The position numbers and the translations under genes are program-made. The notes under the pieces were generated by a model. It did no database searches. It saw only the letters and a list, made by a program, of their open reading frames with translations, and was not told the DNA's origin. Source: Stentor roeselii (taxonomy: Eukaryota > Ciliophora > Heterotrichea > Heterotrichida > Stentoridae). Taken from it: a stretch of 64,000 nt of DNA. Position 1 is the first letter of the stretch; every line of letters starts with the position of its first letter. The stretch lies in assembly GCA_006503475.1 (NCBI GenBank), contig RSEH01000090.1, forward strand, positions 62,001 to 126,000, given 5' to 3'. Of the stretch, positions 45,552 to 54,422 are shown piece by piece.

Positions 45552-47498
45552 ATGAGTCGTAACGAGCTTCTCCATTATTCCGAAAAAGGGCAAATAGAAG
45601 ACCTCGAGCTTTTATTCTTATCCAAAAAATTCGATCCCTGTCAAATCTCTCAAGGAATCTTCAAATGTCTAGAATCCTTAAATGCAAACCACTTAGAAAC
45701 AATAACTCTTCTCTTAAAACAAAAAGCCGATCTTTCATTCCGCAACAACAAAGGCCTGACAATTCTTCAGTTCGCTTGTTTTAAAGGCAGTGCAGAAGCA
45801 GTGAGTCTCATCTTATCAGAAAAGCCAGACCTAAGCGAATCAGACAATCGAGGAAGGAGTCATCACTGCATCGCCTTGTTAAACGAATCACGAGACCCTG
45901 TCGATATTTTAAAGTTACTTCATGAGTCAGGAGTAAGCATTTATACTCAAGACATGTATGGAGACACCCCGTTGCATTACGCGGCGAGTAAAGGACATAA
46001 GGCCAGTGCTTTGTTTCTCATTGAAAAAGGAGCTGATGTTAAAACTTGTGACCAGTTTCTTGATACTCCTTTACATATCGCTTTTCGAAAGGATAGAACA
46101 GAAATCGTTGAAATTTTACTTCCGATTTCAGACTTAATGGCAAAAAATAATCAGGGAAAAACTCCTGCTCTTGAAGCGCATGGACGGGCTGTGGAAGTCT
46201 TGAATTTGTTTTATAGGGAAAAGAATGTCAATCAGAAACAAGTTGAAAATGGAAAGACTTCGAAATGCTTTCAATGTAAGATTTTTACTGAAGTCTTTTG
46301 TTTGACTTGTGCTGGAGAATTGATGGGATGTTCTAAGTTTGAACAGAGGATTAAGGAACTTGAAAATTCACTTGAGATATGTAGAAGGGAAAAAAGGATT
46401 ATACAAGAAAAAATTGAGGAAATTATGAAAAAACAAGAAAAAAATAATGAAATACAAGAAAGGATCAATGAAAATCTAGAAAAAAGTACTGGAAAATTAA
46501 AAATTTCTCCTGTTTTAATTAGTAGTTTTTCGAAAGTGAAAAGGGAAGTTTTGGTTGAGAAACTTGAGAAAGATATTCAAGAGTTTAGTGAATTGCAGGA
46601 AAAATTTGTGAATGAAGTAAAAACTACCTATGAAGTACTGATAAGTATCATTAAAGACTGTATTGAATCAACTCTAAAAAAATCGAAAGTCGAGATTTTT
46701 GGGTCTTTGGCTACAGGGTTGTTTTTACCGTATTCTGATATTGACTTGGTAATTACTAATGATAAATACAAGCCTGCTTCAAGTCTGCTGGAAAAAATAA
46801 TAAAACCACTTGAATCTCTTGGAATTGTTAATCATACTGAAAGAATTTATAATGCGAAATTCCCTCTAATCAAAGTTCAAGTTTTTGAAGGGAATATTTT
46901 AATTAAAATTGACATCACTGTCAGTGAAGATAAACATAAAGGAAAAGATTGTGTCTCCCTCGTAAACTCCTTCACCTCCAAGTACCCCGAAATAAAGCCA
47001 ATCTTTCTAATCCTAAAGCAACTAATGCACGTCTGTGGATTTTCAGAGCCATTCAAAGGCGGTATGAGTAGTTACGCCTTATTCCTAATGGTAATTTCCT
47101 TCTACCAAAAAAAATTCAAATCCAAACCCAATTCCCAAAAAAGCGAGATTTTTTTAGGTTTCCTCGAATTTTACACAGAACAATACAACTACTCCTCTAA
47201 AATCGTGGTTGAATACGAAGGTTGGGATTTACGAGATTTCAAAAACAAGAGTTTTTCAGACAGTTTCATCGAGGGTTCCTTAGACATTCCAGACCCGCTA
47301 AACCCAAAAAGCAACGTGGCTCATTTAACAGACATCGAAAGATTTTACGTAAAAACTATTCAGGCCATATTGATGTGTGCTAGGCACATCTTATTCAAAC
47401 CCAACCTCTGCAGTTGTCTCGACTCATTAAACCTGATATCCAAGGTTTTATACGAGTGCATGTTTAACACCCACCCTGACAACATTAAACACAATTAA
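45552..47498 (+). CDS. Ankyrin repeats fused to a TRF4/5-type non-canonical poly(A) polymerase
   Basis: 648 aa. Ankyrin repeats about 45-220 (for example YGDTPLHYAASKGHKASALFLIEKGADV at 136-163). Then CFQC...CLTC (C239, C242, C250, C253), a possible zinc knuckle, and a coiled coil about 262-315. The nucleotidyltransferase starts about 355, with FGSLATGLFLPYSDIDLVI (383-401), giving catalytic Asp396 and Asp398, and a third Asp at 454 (IKIDITV). The central/PAP-associated part has LILKQLMHVCG, GGMSSYALFLMVISF and IPDPLNPKSNVA. These are TRF4/PAPD5 features, so tailing of nuclear RNA for decay or processing is expected. The ankyrin N-terminus is unusual for the family. One uninterrupted frame. 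Confidence 0.9.
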   Translation: MSRNELLHYSEKGQIEDLELLFLSKKFDPCQISQGIFKCLESLNANHLETITLLLKQKADLSFRNNKGLTILQFACFKGSAEAVSLILSEKPDLSESDNRGRSHHCIALLNESRDPVDILKLLHESGVSIYTQDMYGDTPLHYAASKGHKASALFLIEKGADVKTCDQFLDTPLHIAFRKDRTEIVEILLPISDLMAKNNQGKTPALEAHGRAVEVLNLFYREKNVNQKQVENGKTSKCFQCKIFTEVFCLTCAGELMGCSKFEQRIKELENSLEICRREKRIIQEKIEEIMKKQEKNNEIQERINENLEKSTGKLKISPVLISSFSKVKREVLVEKLEKDIQEFSELQEKFVNEVKTTYEVLISIIKDCIESTLKKSKVEIFGSLATGLFLPYSDIDLVITNDKYKPASSLLEKIIKPLESLGIVNHTERIYNAKFPLIKVQVFEGNILIKIDITVSEDKHKGKDCVSLVNSFTSKYPEIKPIFLILKQLMHVCGFSEPFKGGMSSYALFLMVISFYQKKFKSKPNSQKSEIFLGFLEFYTEQYNYSSKIVVEYEGWDLRDFKNKSFSDSFIEGSLDIPDPLNPKSNVAHLTDIERFYVKTIQAILMCARHILFKPNLCSCLDSLNLISKVLYECMFNTHPDNIKHN

Positions 47499-47533
47499 TA
47501 TCACCCTTGATTACTCTAAACTATTCTAAGCTA

Positions 47534-48409
47534 TTAAAGAGCTTCAGCTCCTGAAATGATTTCACAAAGTTCCATTGTGATCTTAGCTTGTCTCACTTTG
47601 TTATACTCCAGCTGCAGCTTTCCGATCATTTGATTGCAGTTCTTAGAAGCGCCTTCCATAGCAGTCATTCTTGCACTTTGCTCTGAACTTGCACTGTTAA
47701 GCATGGCGTGGTAAACAGAACTTGCCAGGTACAAGTCATAATAAACTTCAGTCGCTAATGGAAAGTCCGGCTCTTCAACTTCAAAAGTAGATTTATGATG
47801 TCCTAATCTAAATCCACTTCTTGAAATCACTTCACTTCTCTTGATCTTTGAAGTGACCACATTTTTAAACTCATTGAAAATCAGCTCTATTCTTTGACAT
47901 GACTTTTCCTTCGCTGCTGCTTCTAAGGCCTGGGCTATTGCAGAAGCTGTGGCATAGCTGACTGGAGTAAGAATATTCGTGATCGACTTGTAAAGAAGGT
48001 CTGGGAATGGCCTGGTTAAAGCCAGGGTCCCTTTTTCACCGATTGCAAAAATCGCATATTTTTCTCTTTTTTTCCCTGCCATGGCTTTAATCTCTCGGAT
48101 GATGCCGGAATTGACTCCTCCGCAAAGACCCCTGTCTGATGTGAAAGGAACGAGAAGAGTACGCGCTTCAGGGCCCAGCTCGGGGAGGAAGCGACGTGCG
48201 GTGTCATCTCCTTTGAACCAGTTAGTTGCTAGGTTGTGCCCGAAGTTTCCACCTGCGACTAGTCTGGAGATTTCAGCTCGCATTTTAGCCGCTGCAACCA
48301 TTTTCATCGCTTTCGTGATTTTACCGATGCTGGATACTGACTTGATTCGAGCTTTCAGCGCTTTCTCGTTTCCGGAGCCAAAGGTTCTTGATAGGACTCT
48401 TTGAAGCAT
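47534..48409 (-). CDS. ATP5F1C: Mitochondrial F1F0 ATP synthase gamma subunit
   Basis: Central rotor shaft of F1. 291 aa, usual length. A short basic leader (MLQRVLSRTFGSGNEKALKAR) fits mitochondrial import. The conserved N-terminal helix ARIKSVSSIGKITKAMKMVAAAKM, the DRGLCGGVNSGI motif and the C-terminal helix SSEQSARMTAMEGASKNCNQMI are all present. The gene has no intron and lies convergent to the TRF4 fusion (35 bp). Its upstream side is a degenerate repeat array whose first unit includes the start codon. Confidence 0.96.
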   Translation of the reverse strand: MLQRVLSRTFGSGNEKALKARIKSVSSIGKITKAMKMVAAAKMRAEISRLVAGGNFGHNLATNWFKGDDTARRFLPELGPEARTLLVPFTSDRGLCGGVNSGIIREIKAMAGKKREKYAIFAIGEKGTLALTRPFPDLLYKSITNILTPVSYATASAIAQALEAAAKEKSCQRIELIFNEFKNVVTSKIKRSEVISRSGFRLGHHKSTFEVEEPDFPLATEVYYDLYLASSVYHAMLNSASSEQSARMTAMEGASKNCNQMIGKLQLEYNKVRQAKITMELCEIISGAEAL

Positions 48410-49080
48410 TTATTATGGTAGTTATTTTCTGGATTTAGAAGGACTCAGCCTGTTGGAACACTTAAGACCTTAGGAAGCATTTTATTATGGTTGTGGGTTG
48501 CTGGATTTAGAAGAAACTTAACACCCTGCATTTTATTTAGGTGGTGAATTTCTGGATGGAGAAGGAGTAGGCATGTTGAAACTTTTAACACCCTAGGATT
48601 TTTTATGTTTAAGAGTTTTTGGGTTTGAAGAGCTCAGCCTGGCTGAAGCACCTTAAAACCCTAACACCCTAGGATTTTATTATGTTTAAGAGTTTTTGGG
48701 TTAGAAGAGCTCAGCCTGGCTGAAGCACCCTAACACCCTAGGATTTTATTATGTTTAAGAGTTTTTGAGTTCGAAGAGCTCAGCCTGACTATAGCACCTT
48801 AACACCCTGATTTTTATTCGGGTAGTGATTTTCTGGGTGTAGAAGAACTCAGATATTTGAGGTATATTTTTGGTAGTGATTTATGAAATTAGAAGAACTT
48901 AGCCTAAAAACACTTAACACCCTAAGAAGGAATTATTTTGATAGTGATTATTGATATGGAAGACATATCCTTGTTGAAACAGCTAACACCCTAAGAAGAA
49001 TTTTTTATGGTTGTGATTTCTGGATTTTTAACTCACCCTGGTGGAATAATTTAACATTTAAGAAAAGTTTCACTAAAAAC
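48403..49080. repeat. Degenerate tandem array upstream of ATP synthase gamma, ~10 units of 50-75 bp
   Basis: Plus-strand units share (GC)ATTTTATTATGGT-like starts, a middle TTTCTGGATTTAGAAGAACTCAGCCTG and an end AACACCCTAGG or AACACCCTAAG. Three units around 48600-48790 are most alike. The start codon of the ATP synthase gene (CAT on this strand) lies in the first unit, and the next two units keep the GCATTTTATT context. CCCTAACACCCTA occurs at about 48658 and 48728. Confidence 0.85.
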
Positions 49081-49124
49081 TGCAAGTTTTCACTTAAACA
49101 AGATTTTTCAATTGAGTTATTATT

Positions 49125-49744
49125 ATGGTTAGCAAAATCTGTCAAATAATTGAAGAACTTCAGCAGGCTGAGGAATTCTTTGATTTCATTGAAAAGTGGC
49201 AAATGTTTTTAGATGTTAGAGAAAAAAAAGTTCACTTGAAGGAACTTATGGTATCTGTAAATAGAATAATATTGAAAAAAGTGTTTCTGAACTTGAGGAT
49301 GGATTAGAAGATGTTAAAAAAAAGCTAAGAAAAAGGGAAAAATTCAGACGTTGGAGAAAAACACAAGTAGAGAAATCTAAAATTCTAAAGTACTTCCCAG
49401 ACAGACAGCTTTGGAGAGAATGCAAATCAATATCAACCCAAGACCTCGAAGAAACCTATAAAAAAAAGCTCAAAACCGCTAAAACCTTCCAAAAAAAGCC
49501 TTCCAAATCCACTTTAAAACGTTGCCAGCTATTTATCAGCATCTTAAAATCACAGAACCCATCAAAAGCTGATATATATGAAAGCCAATTATCCTCCCTT
49601 CTCTCTCCAAAATCCAGTCCTACCAATTCAGACGATTCAAGTCCTTACCTAAGCGAGTTTCACATAAAAGACTACCAAAGTCTTTTAACAAGCTCATCAT
49701 TCCTAAAATCACGAGAGTCAGAATGGTCATCATTCGAAGTCTAA
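49125..49744 (+). CDS. Coiled-coil protein, 201 aa, apparent 14-nt intron
   Basis: Exon 1 (49125-49250) and a 160-codon open frame without its own start (49265-49744) can be joined only by removing 14 nt (or another 3n+2 length). The join LKELM-NNIEKSVSELEDGLEDVKKKL continues a coiled coil. The N-terminal half is coiled coil, the middle basic (KLRKREKFRRWRKTQVEKSK) and the C-terminal ~60 residues Ser-rich (SPKSSPTNSDDSSPYLSE), ending SRESEWSSFEV. No known domain. Its stop codon directly abuts the stop of the convergent dynamin gene. Confidence 0.75.
49251..49264 (+). other. Candidate 14-nt intron
   Basis: GTATCTGTAAATAG. The last six bases (AAATAG) match the A10-to-end part of several 15-nt introns here; one base is missing between the GT and that A. 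Either a true 14-nt intron or a one-base assembly or sequencing loss. Confidence 0.6.
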
Positions 49745-51676
49745 TTAAGAGATATTCCTAATCTCATTAAGAATCAAGTTGGCACGTTCAAGGCTTCTCA
49801 ACAGGTCTTTGCATTTTTTCCTTTTCTCCTGGATATCACTAGGTTCAGCCAGCAATTCGTAGATTTTTGACTCCTTGTAAATCATTGAAACCAGTTCAGT
49901 ATGGATGCTGCTTTTTGCTTTGTTCACCAAGAAAGTCATGATTGTCTTGGGGACTGTGTCCCTTACGTTTTCTCTGACGATCTTGAAGTAACTTTTAATA
50001 AGTTCTTTGATGATCTTAACGTTTTTCTTTTCTATGTTTTTAACACTGTCATCTTTAGTTTTTTCTTCTCCTAGAGTAGGCTGCTTGTGGAAAGTAAAAG
50101 CTTTGTCCTTGTCTAAAAAACCGATGGGGTTAATTTCTTCTTTTTGAATGGAGTCTTCTTCGAATGACTCAAGGTCGATCATGACTTTGCTGCCTCCGAT
50201 GAAATCTGGATGTTCGATATTTATGTAAATTGACTCGACTTTTATTATGTTTTCTATCATTGCCTGTGCAGGTTTCGCATATCGTGCAAGCATCTCGTCA
50301 ATGATGATGTTCATCTCAGTTCCTAGATTTGGGTAAACATCGAATTCTTTTAATTTTATTTGTTGAAGGGCTTTTTTTAACTCATCTAAAACTTCGTTTA
50401 AACAGGAGATTGAAGGCTCTCGAAGACGGTGAACAAGTTTTTTGGTAAGCATTTCGAAAGCTTGTTCTGGGATGAATAAAGAGCTTCTGATGCCTAATGT
50501 GTTTTTTATTGCTGTTGATATAGTTTCATCTGAAAGTCTATCAAAAATATCGATTTCATTTATTTTTTTTTTATATGTTTTGAAAAGAATTTCTTTAATC
50601 TTCGCACCAAGACTCGCCTCACGAACTGAATCAGTCGACCCATCAATATTTTCCTTAAAAATCGTAGCAAACCTTTCAATAATCTTTAAAATAAGTCCAG
50701 ACATTTTATCATAATCTCCATCAAGTCCTTCTCCATAAGTATTAAGTTCATCTCTGCAACTTTTAAGCATTTTCGACAAGTTTTCCTTAAACTGAGGTAA
50801 ATATTCCTTAATATGTTTAACAAGTAGTTGATTCAGCCTGACAGACAAATAAGGAATTCCCATTCTATCAGAAATGGCAGCATAAGAAGGATGATTAAGA
50901 AAAAAGGATTTTTCAAATTTGAAGTGTTGGTCAATCGGTTTTTTATTCATGATGTCCTGCTGAGATCTACAAATGACGCCGACATATCCAAGCTTCAAAG
51001 GATAAACCCTTCCATTAATCATGTCCAAGGCATTAGTTCCTTTATCCATCAAGTCAATTTTCGTCAAGACTCCTAAAGTCCTATTCCCTTCAGGGTCAAC
51101 TTGCCTCGCAATTTTAAGTGATTCAGAATTAGCCAGGTCTAAATTCGCACAAGAAACTGCTAAAATAATAGAACTTTGCTGTTGAACGAATTCCATGATC
51201 ATCTCATTGATCCTTGCTTCAATATCAGCCGGCTGGTCACCAACAGCGACTTTAGTAAGTCCAGGTAAGTCGACTAGAGTGATATCAACGACTTTAAAAG
51301 AATAAATAGTCAAAAAAATCGGTTCTTTTGAAATGCCATAAGTCGAACCAGCGACTTGTCGAGTCGCATTTTCAATTTCAGCAAGAATTAACTTAAAGTC
51401 CTTGAACTTGATTTCCTCCTTATGTCCGAACTCGCCCCATTCTTCCCTTTCGTTGATGTGAATGAGTCGAAGTACTAAAGGTCTTCTCGTGACAATCCCT
51501 GACCCTCTCGGCAAAAAATCTCTTCCAACAAGACTTTCCAAGACACTCGACTTGCCCGAGGACTGCGACCCGACGACTACGATTTGAGGAAGGGTCAGGG
51601 TGTGAGAAGAGTCAACCAACGAAATCACTTCTTGCAACTTGTTGATAGTCGGAATCAGCTTTTCAAGCGAGTCCAT
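49745..51676 (-). CDS. Dynamin-family GTPase (DRP1/Vps1-like)
   Basis: 643 aa with the dynamin GTPase, middle and GED regions but no PH or Pro-rich domain, as in DRP1/Vps1/DNM1L. P-loop GSQSSGKS (36-43), TRRP switch I, DLPGLTKV (136-143), TKID (205-208). Middle domain about 300-480; variable acidic insert about 515-560; GED about 565-640. Cuts mitochondria, peroxisomes or endocytic membranes; ciliates have expanded this family. Shares an 8-bp spacer with the divergent CH-domain gene, and its stop codon abuts that of the previous gene with no gap. Confidence 0.95.
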   Translation of the reverse strand: MDSLEKLIPTINKLQEVISLVDSSHTLTLPQIVVVGSQSSGKSSVLESLVGRDFLPRGSGIVTRRPLVLRLIHINEREEWGEFGHKEEIKFKDFKLILAEIENATRQVAGSTYGISKEPIFLTIYSFKVVDITLVDLPGLTKVAVGDQPADIEARINEMIMEFVQQQSSIILAVSCANLDLANSESLKIARQVDPEGNRTLGVLTKIDLMDKGTNALDMINGRVYPLKLGYVGVICRSQQDIMNKKPIDQHFKFEKSFFLNHPSYAAISDRMGIPYLSVRLNQLLVKHIKEYLPQFKENLSKMLKSCRDELNTYGEGLDGDYDKMSGLILKIIERFATIFKENIDGSTDSVREASLGAKIKEILFKTYKKKINEIDIFDRLSDETISTAIKNTLGIRSSLFIPEQAFEMLTKKLVHRLREPSISCLNEVLDELKKALQQIKLKEFDVYPNLGTEMNIIIDEMLARYAKPAQAMIENIIKVESIYINIEHPDFIGGSKVMIDLESFEEDSIQKEEINPIGFLDKDKAFTFHKQPTLGEEKTKDDSVKNIEKKNVKIIKELIKSYFKIVRENVRDTVPKTIMTFLVNKAKSSIHTELVSMIYKESKIYELLAEPSDIQEKRKKCKDLLRSLERANLILNEIRNIS

Positions 51677-51684
51677 TTATAAAT
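51677..51684. promoter_or_regulatory. 8-bp spacer between two divergent start codons
   Basis: Spacer TTATAAAT between the dynamin ATG (51676, minus) and the CH-gene ATG (51685, plus). It is nearly self-complementary and reads ATTTATAAATATG on the plus strand. Any promoter for either gene must overlap the other gene or be very compact. Confidence 0.7.
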
Positions 51685-53640
51685 ATGAACAAAAGCTTTC
51701 CGAGCTTTGAAGTCTCTTTTGATACTAATGACCAGAGCTACTTTAATGAAGATGAACTTAAGATTGTTAAAGGACTTAACAGGGAACAAGCTGGGGTTTT
51801 AGAATGGCTTGAAAAGTTTAACATTAGTTTTCCTTTTGAACTTATACCGGCTAAGTTTTCAAATGGAGTGCATTTATGTGAGATTATTCAGAAAACATTA
51901 AAAAAAGATCTGAAGTTTCAGAAAAGTCCGAATTTTCTGCAGGATAAAAAGTTTAATGTGAGAAAAGCTTTAGGATTTTTAAGGACTTTGAAGGATTTTA
52001 AATCGAAATTTCTTTGGAATGAAGAACAAATCTTAGAAGGTCGACCTGTTGTTGTCTGGGGAATTTTAAATGATTTGAAGAATTTTGTATCTGTGAAAAG
52101 ACATCCAGTGGGTAGGGCTTCTTCTGTTGTTAAGAGCAAGTCAGGAGTCGCTTTAGCCTTGCATCGAGACAACAGCTTTATATTTGAAGAGAATCAAGAA
52201 CAGCTATTAAAAGATCTCGTATATAAAGTAAGACCTTGGCTTGTATTTTTAGGTTTTGAGGCTCTTTTATCTTCTCATTCAACTCTTTCTAATTACGTAA
52301 AAGACAACATCAGAAATGGCGTCGTTTTGTGCAGTGTTTTGAAGTTAATTGAAAATTCCCTTGAATTCTGTGAATTTCCTCAAAGTCCTGCAGATGTCTA
52401 TAAAAACCTTGAAGTCGCTGTTAATAGCGTTGCAGGAAAAGTGCATATTAAAAGACTGGACCTTTTTTATTATACTGAACCTTTGGAAGTCTGGTCTTTG
52501 CTTCACACTTTGATGATGTTTTTTCCTTCATTACAACCATGCAAAAAAAATAACACCTGGCCTTATGACAATGAAGCAAATCTTCAGTTGCAGGCTTCGA
52601 TTCTTGCTTGGGTTCAAAGATTGAATGTTTCTGATGAAATTCAGGATTTTTCTCAGATTGTTCAAATGATCAGGACTGGAGAACTTTTAGCGAAAATAGT
52701 GAAAAAGATTACAGGGAAAGAAGTTCTTGGAATTCTTCCTAAACCGAAAACTCCGAAAGTGGCTTTAGCGAATATTCAGAAGTCGTTTAAAGTATTGGCT
52801 AATGAGAGGAAGTTTTCACAGGAGTATATACATAGTCCTGATAAAGTGCTTTCTGGCGATTGTAAGTTTGTTATGTTGCTTCTTGAAGATCTGCATAGGT
52901 ACCACGCAGGTCTCGGTATCCGAAAACGTGGAAAGTCCTATCACACAGACGGTCCTTTCATAGTGCATCAAAGTCGACCAGCCCTAACCCCCCAAAAATC
53001 CTATTCAAACCTGACATACCTAACATTCGACCAAAAGCCCATAAAAAAGTTAGAAAATCCAGAAATCTCTCATTCAAGAAGACTAGTAAAAAACAGCCAA
53101 AGCGCTTTCGAATACATTGAACAATCAACAACAGTCCCAAGCAGTTCATTTCAAGGATTATCATCAGGACTAAACCAAAAAAAAAAATACCCTATCAACG
53201 ATGAACCTTTTTTTAAATCACCTTTTCAAAAAGACTCTCAAATTTCAGAATTTCCAAATTTCAGTGATTTTCTTTGGCTTGGTAAACTTGGATTGAACTT
53301 TCCTGAAACTCTTGACTTGAGAAAGGAAAAAATCCCTGAACTTAGTGATGGGCTTGTTTTGTGTCAGTTGTTGAGTAGACTTGAGTTTAAAGATATTCAA
53401 GGTGTTCAAAGGTGTAGATTTGGAACTCCTAGCGCTAAGAGAAATATTAAACTTGCTATGGGCTTGCTTAGGCTAAAGCCTAGTCTTTCTAGTCGAGCTC
53501 TTTATATTGATGATGAACTCGCCGCTGGCAGTGGAGAAGCTTTTCGACTGGTCTTTGCGGAAATATATAAAATTTATAAAAACTCTATCAAGACACTTAT
53601 AAGATTCAATAGAAAAAATAGGAACAGCAGTTTTGTGTAA
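51685..53640 (+). CDS. Multi-calponin-homology-domain protein, actin-binding candidate
   Basis: 651 aa with apparently four CH-like segments: about 35-135 (LEWLEKFNISFPFELIPAKFSNG...LCEII), 180-285 (VRPWLVFLG...NGVVLCSVLKLI), 305-410 (LQASILAWVQRLNV...GELLAKIVKKI) and 530-635 (FSDFLWLGKLGLN...LSDGLVLCQLLSRL). The S-(D/N)G-x-(H/V)LC pattern is the CH hallmark. A basic Ser-rich linker lies about 415-520. Fimbrin/plastin also has four CH domains but with EF-hands and different spacing, so this is fimbrin-like at best. Starts 8 bp from the dynamin start. Confidence 0.8.
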   Translation: MNKSFPSFEVSFDTNDQSYFNEDELKIVKGLNREQAGVLEWLEKFNISFPFELIPAKFSNGVHLCEIIQKTLKKDLKFQKSPNFLQDKKFNVRKALGFLRTLKDFKSKFLWNEEQILEGRPVVVWGILNDLKNFVSVKRHPVGRASSVVKSKSGVALALHRDNSFIFEENQEQLLKDLVYKVRPWLVFLGFEALLSSHSTLSNYVKDNIRNGVVLCSVLKLIENSLEFCEFPQSPADVYKNLEVAVNSVAGKVHIKRLDLFYYTEPLEVWSLLHTLMMFFPSLQPCKKNNTWPYDNEANLQLQASILAWVQRLNVSDEIQDFSQIVQMIRTGELLAKIVKKITGKEVLGILPKPKTPKVALANIQKSFKVLANERKFSQEYIHSPDKVLSGDCKFVMLLLEDLHRYHAGLGIRKRGKSYHTDGPFIVHQSRPALTPQKSYSNLTYLTFDQKPIKKLENPEISHSRRLVKNSQSAFEYIEQSTTVPSSSFQGLSSGLNQKKKYPINDEPFFKSPFQKDSQISEFPNFSDFLWLGKLGLNFPETLDLRKEKIPELSDGLVLCQLLSRLEFKDIQGVQRCRFGTPSAKRNIKLAMGLLRLKPSLSSRALYIDDELAAGSGEAFRLVFAEIYKIYKNSIKTLIRFNRKNRNSSFV

Positions 53641-53654
53641 TAATTATTTAAGAC

Positions 53655-54356
53655 TTACATGTTAAAATTTGCTCCTAAAGCCATTTGGCCTGCTAATGCG
53701 TTTTCGAGCTCTTCGTATGCGGTTTTTTGGAGAAGTTGGGTGTTTTGAAGTTTTTGAATAAGTTCCAATTCTTCTTGTTCCATTTTCGCCACTTCTTCTT
53801 CCCTCATCCTTCTCATCCTATTCTCATCCTCAATCTTCTTTTCCGTTTCAATCCTAGTTCTTTCAATCCTATCCCTTTCAAACTTCCTCCTTTTCTCATC
53901 AGCTTCTCGTTTTTGACTTTTAATCAAATTCCTCATAGTTGCCTTTTGAACTAAATCCTGCTGTTTAAGTTCCTTAATAGTATCTTCATTCACCCTCCTT
54001 GAAGACTTAATAGCATTAGCTTCACTAATCGCTCTATTTTGTCGACTAAGGTTCTTTTGATAATTTGAAGACTGTCGAAAATCACGAAAACGTTTGATTT
54101 CTTCAAGTCTTGCACGTTCTTGTTCTTCTTTTTGCTGTCTTTCCTCCTCTTTTTTCCTTAAATATTCAACGTTTCGGTTACGAAGATTAACAATTTCTTG
54201 AGCTTTTCGACGAGTTTCCTCGATTTTTTTCTGGGCTTTAAGCTCTTCTTGTTTCAACAGCGCGATGCGATTTGCGAGAAGTCTGGCATCTTCGTCTGCT
54301 CTTTTTCTCATTTGTTTGGCTTCGGTTAGCTTGGTTTGCTCGGAGTAGTCGTTCAT
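53655..54356 (-). CDS. Coiled-coil protein, 233 aa
   Basis: Continuous Glu/Arg/Lys/Gln-rich coiled coil from about residue 5 to 225 (for example KKEEERQQKEEQERARLEEI), with one less charged stretch about 95-125 (FRQSSNYQKNLSRQNRAISEAN). Ends ALAGQMALGANFNM. It resembles the long single-helix proteins of cilia and basal bodies, but no specific family can be named. Convergent with the CH gene (14 bp) and 66 bp from the DYRK gene on the same strand. Confidence 0.8.
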   Translation of the reverse strand: MNDYSEQTKLTEAKQMRKRADEDARLLANRIALLKQEELKAQKKIEETRRKAQEIVNLRNRNVEYLRKKEEERQQKEEQERARLEEIKRFRDFRQSSNYQKNLSRQNRAISEANAIKSSRRVNEDTIKELKQQDLVQKATMRNLIKSQKREADEKRRKFERDRIERTRIETEKKIEDENRMRRMREEEVAKMEQEELELIQKLQNTQLLQKTAYEELENALAGQMALGANFNM

Positions 54357-54422
54357 GTTTTTCGGTTACTATTCTATTTGAAATTAGAAGGAAAGATGGA
54401 TTTAACTCTTGTTATTAAATAG

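Noticed and set aside
48403-49080. Mobile element insertion upstream of ATP synthase gamma
   Set aside because: No coding capacity, terminal inverted repeats or target-site duplication; the units derive from the region around the gene's own start.
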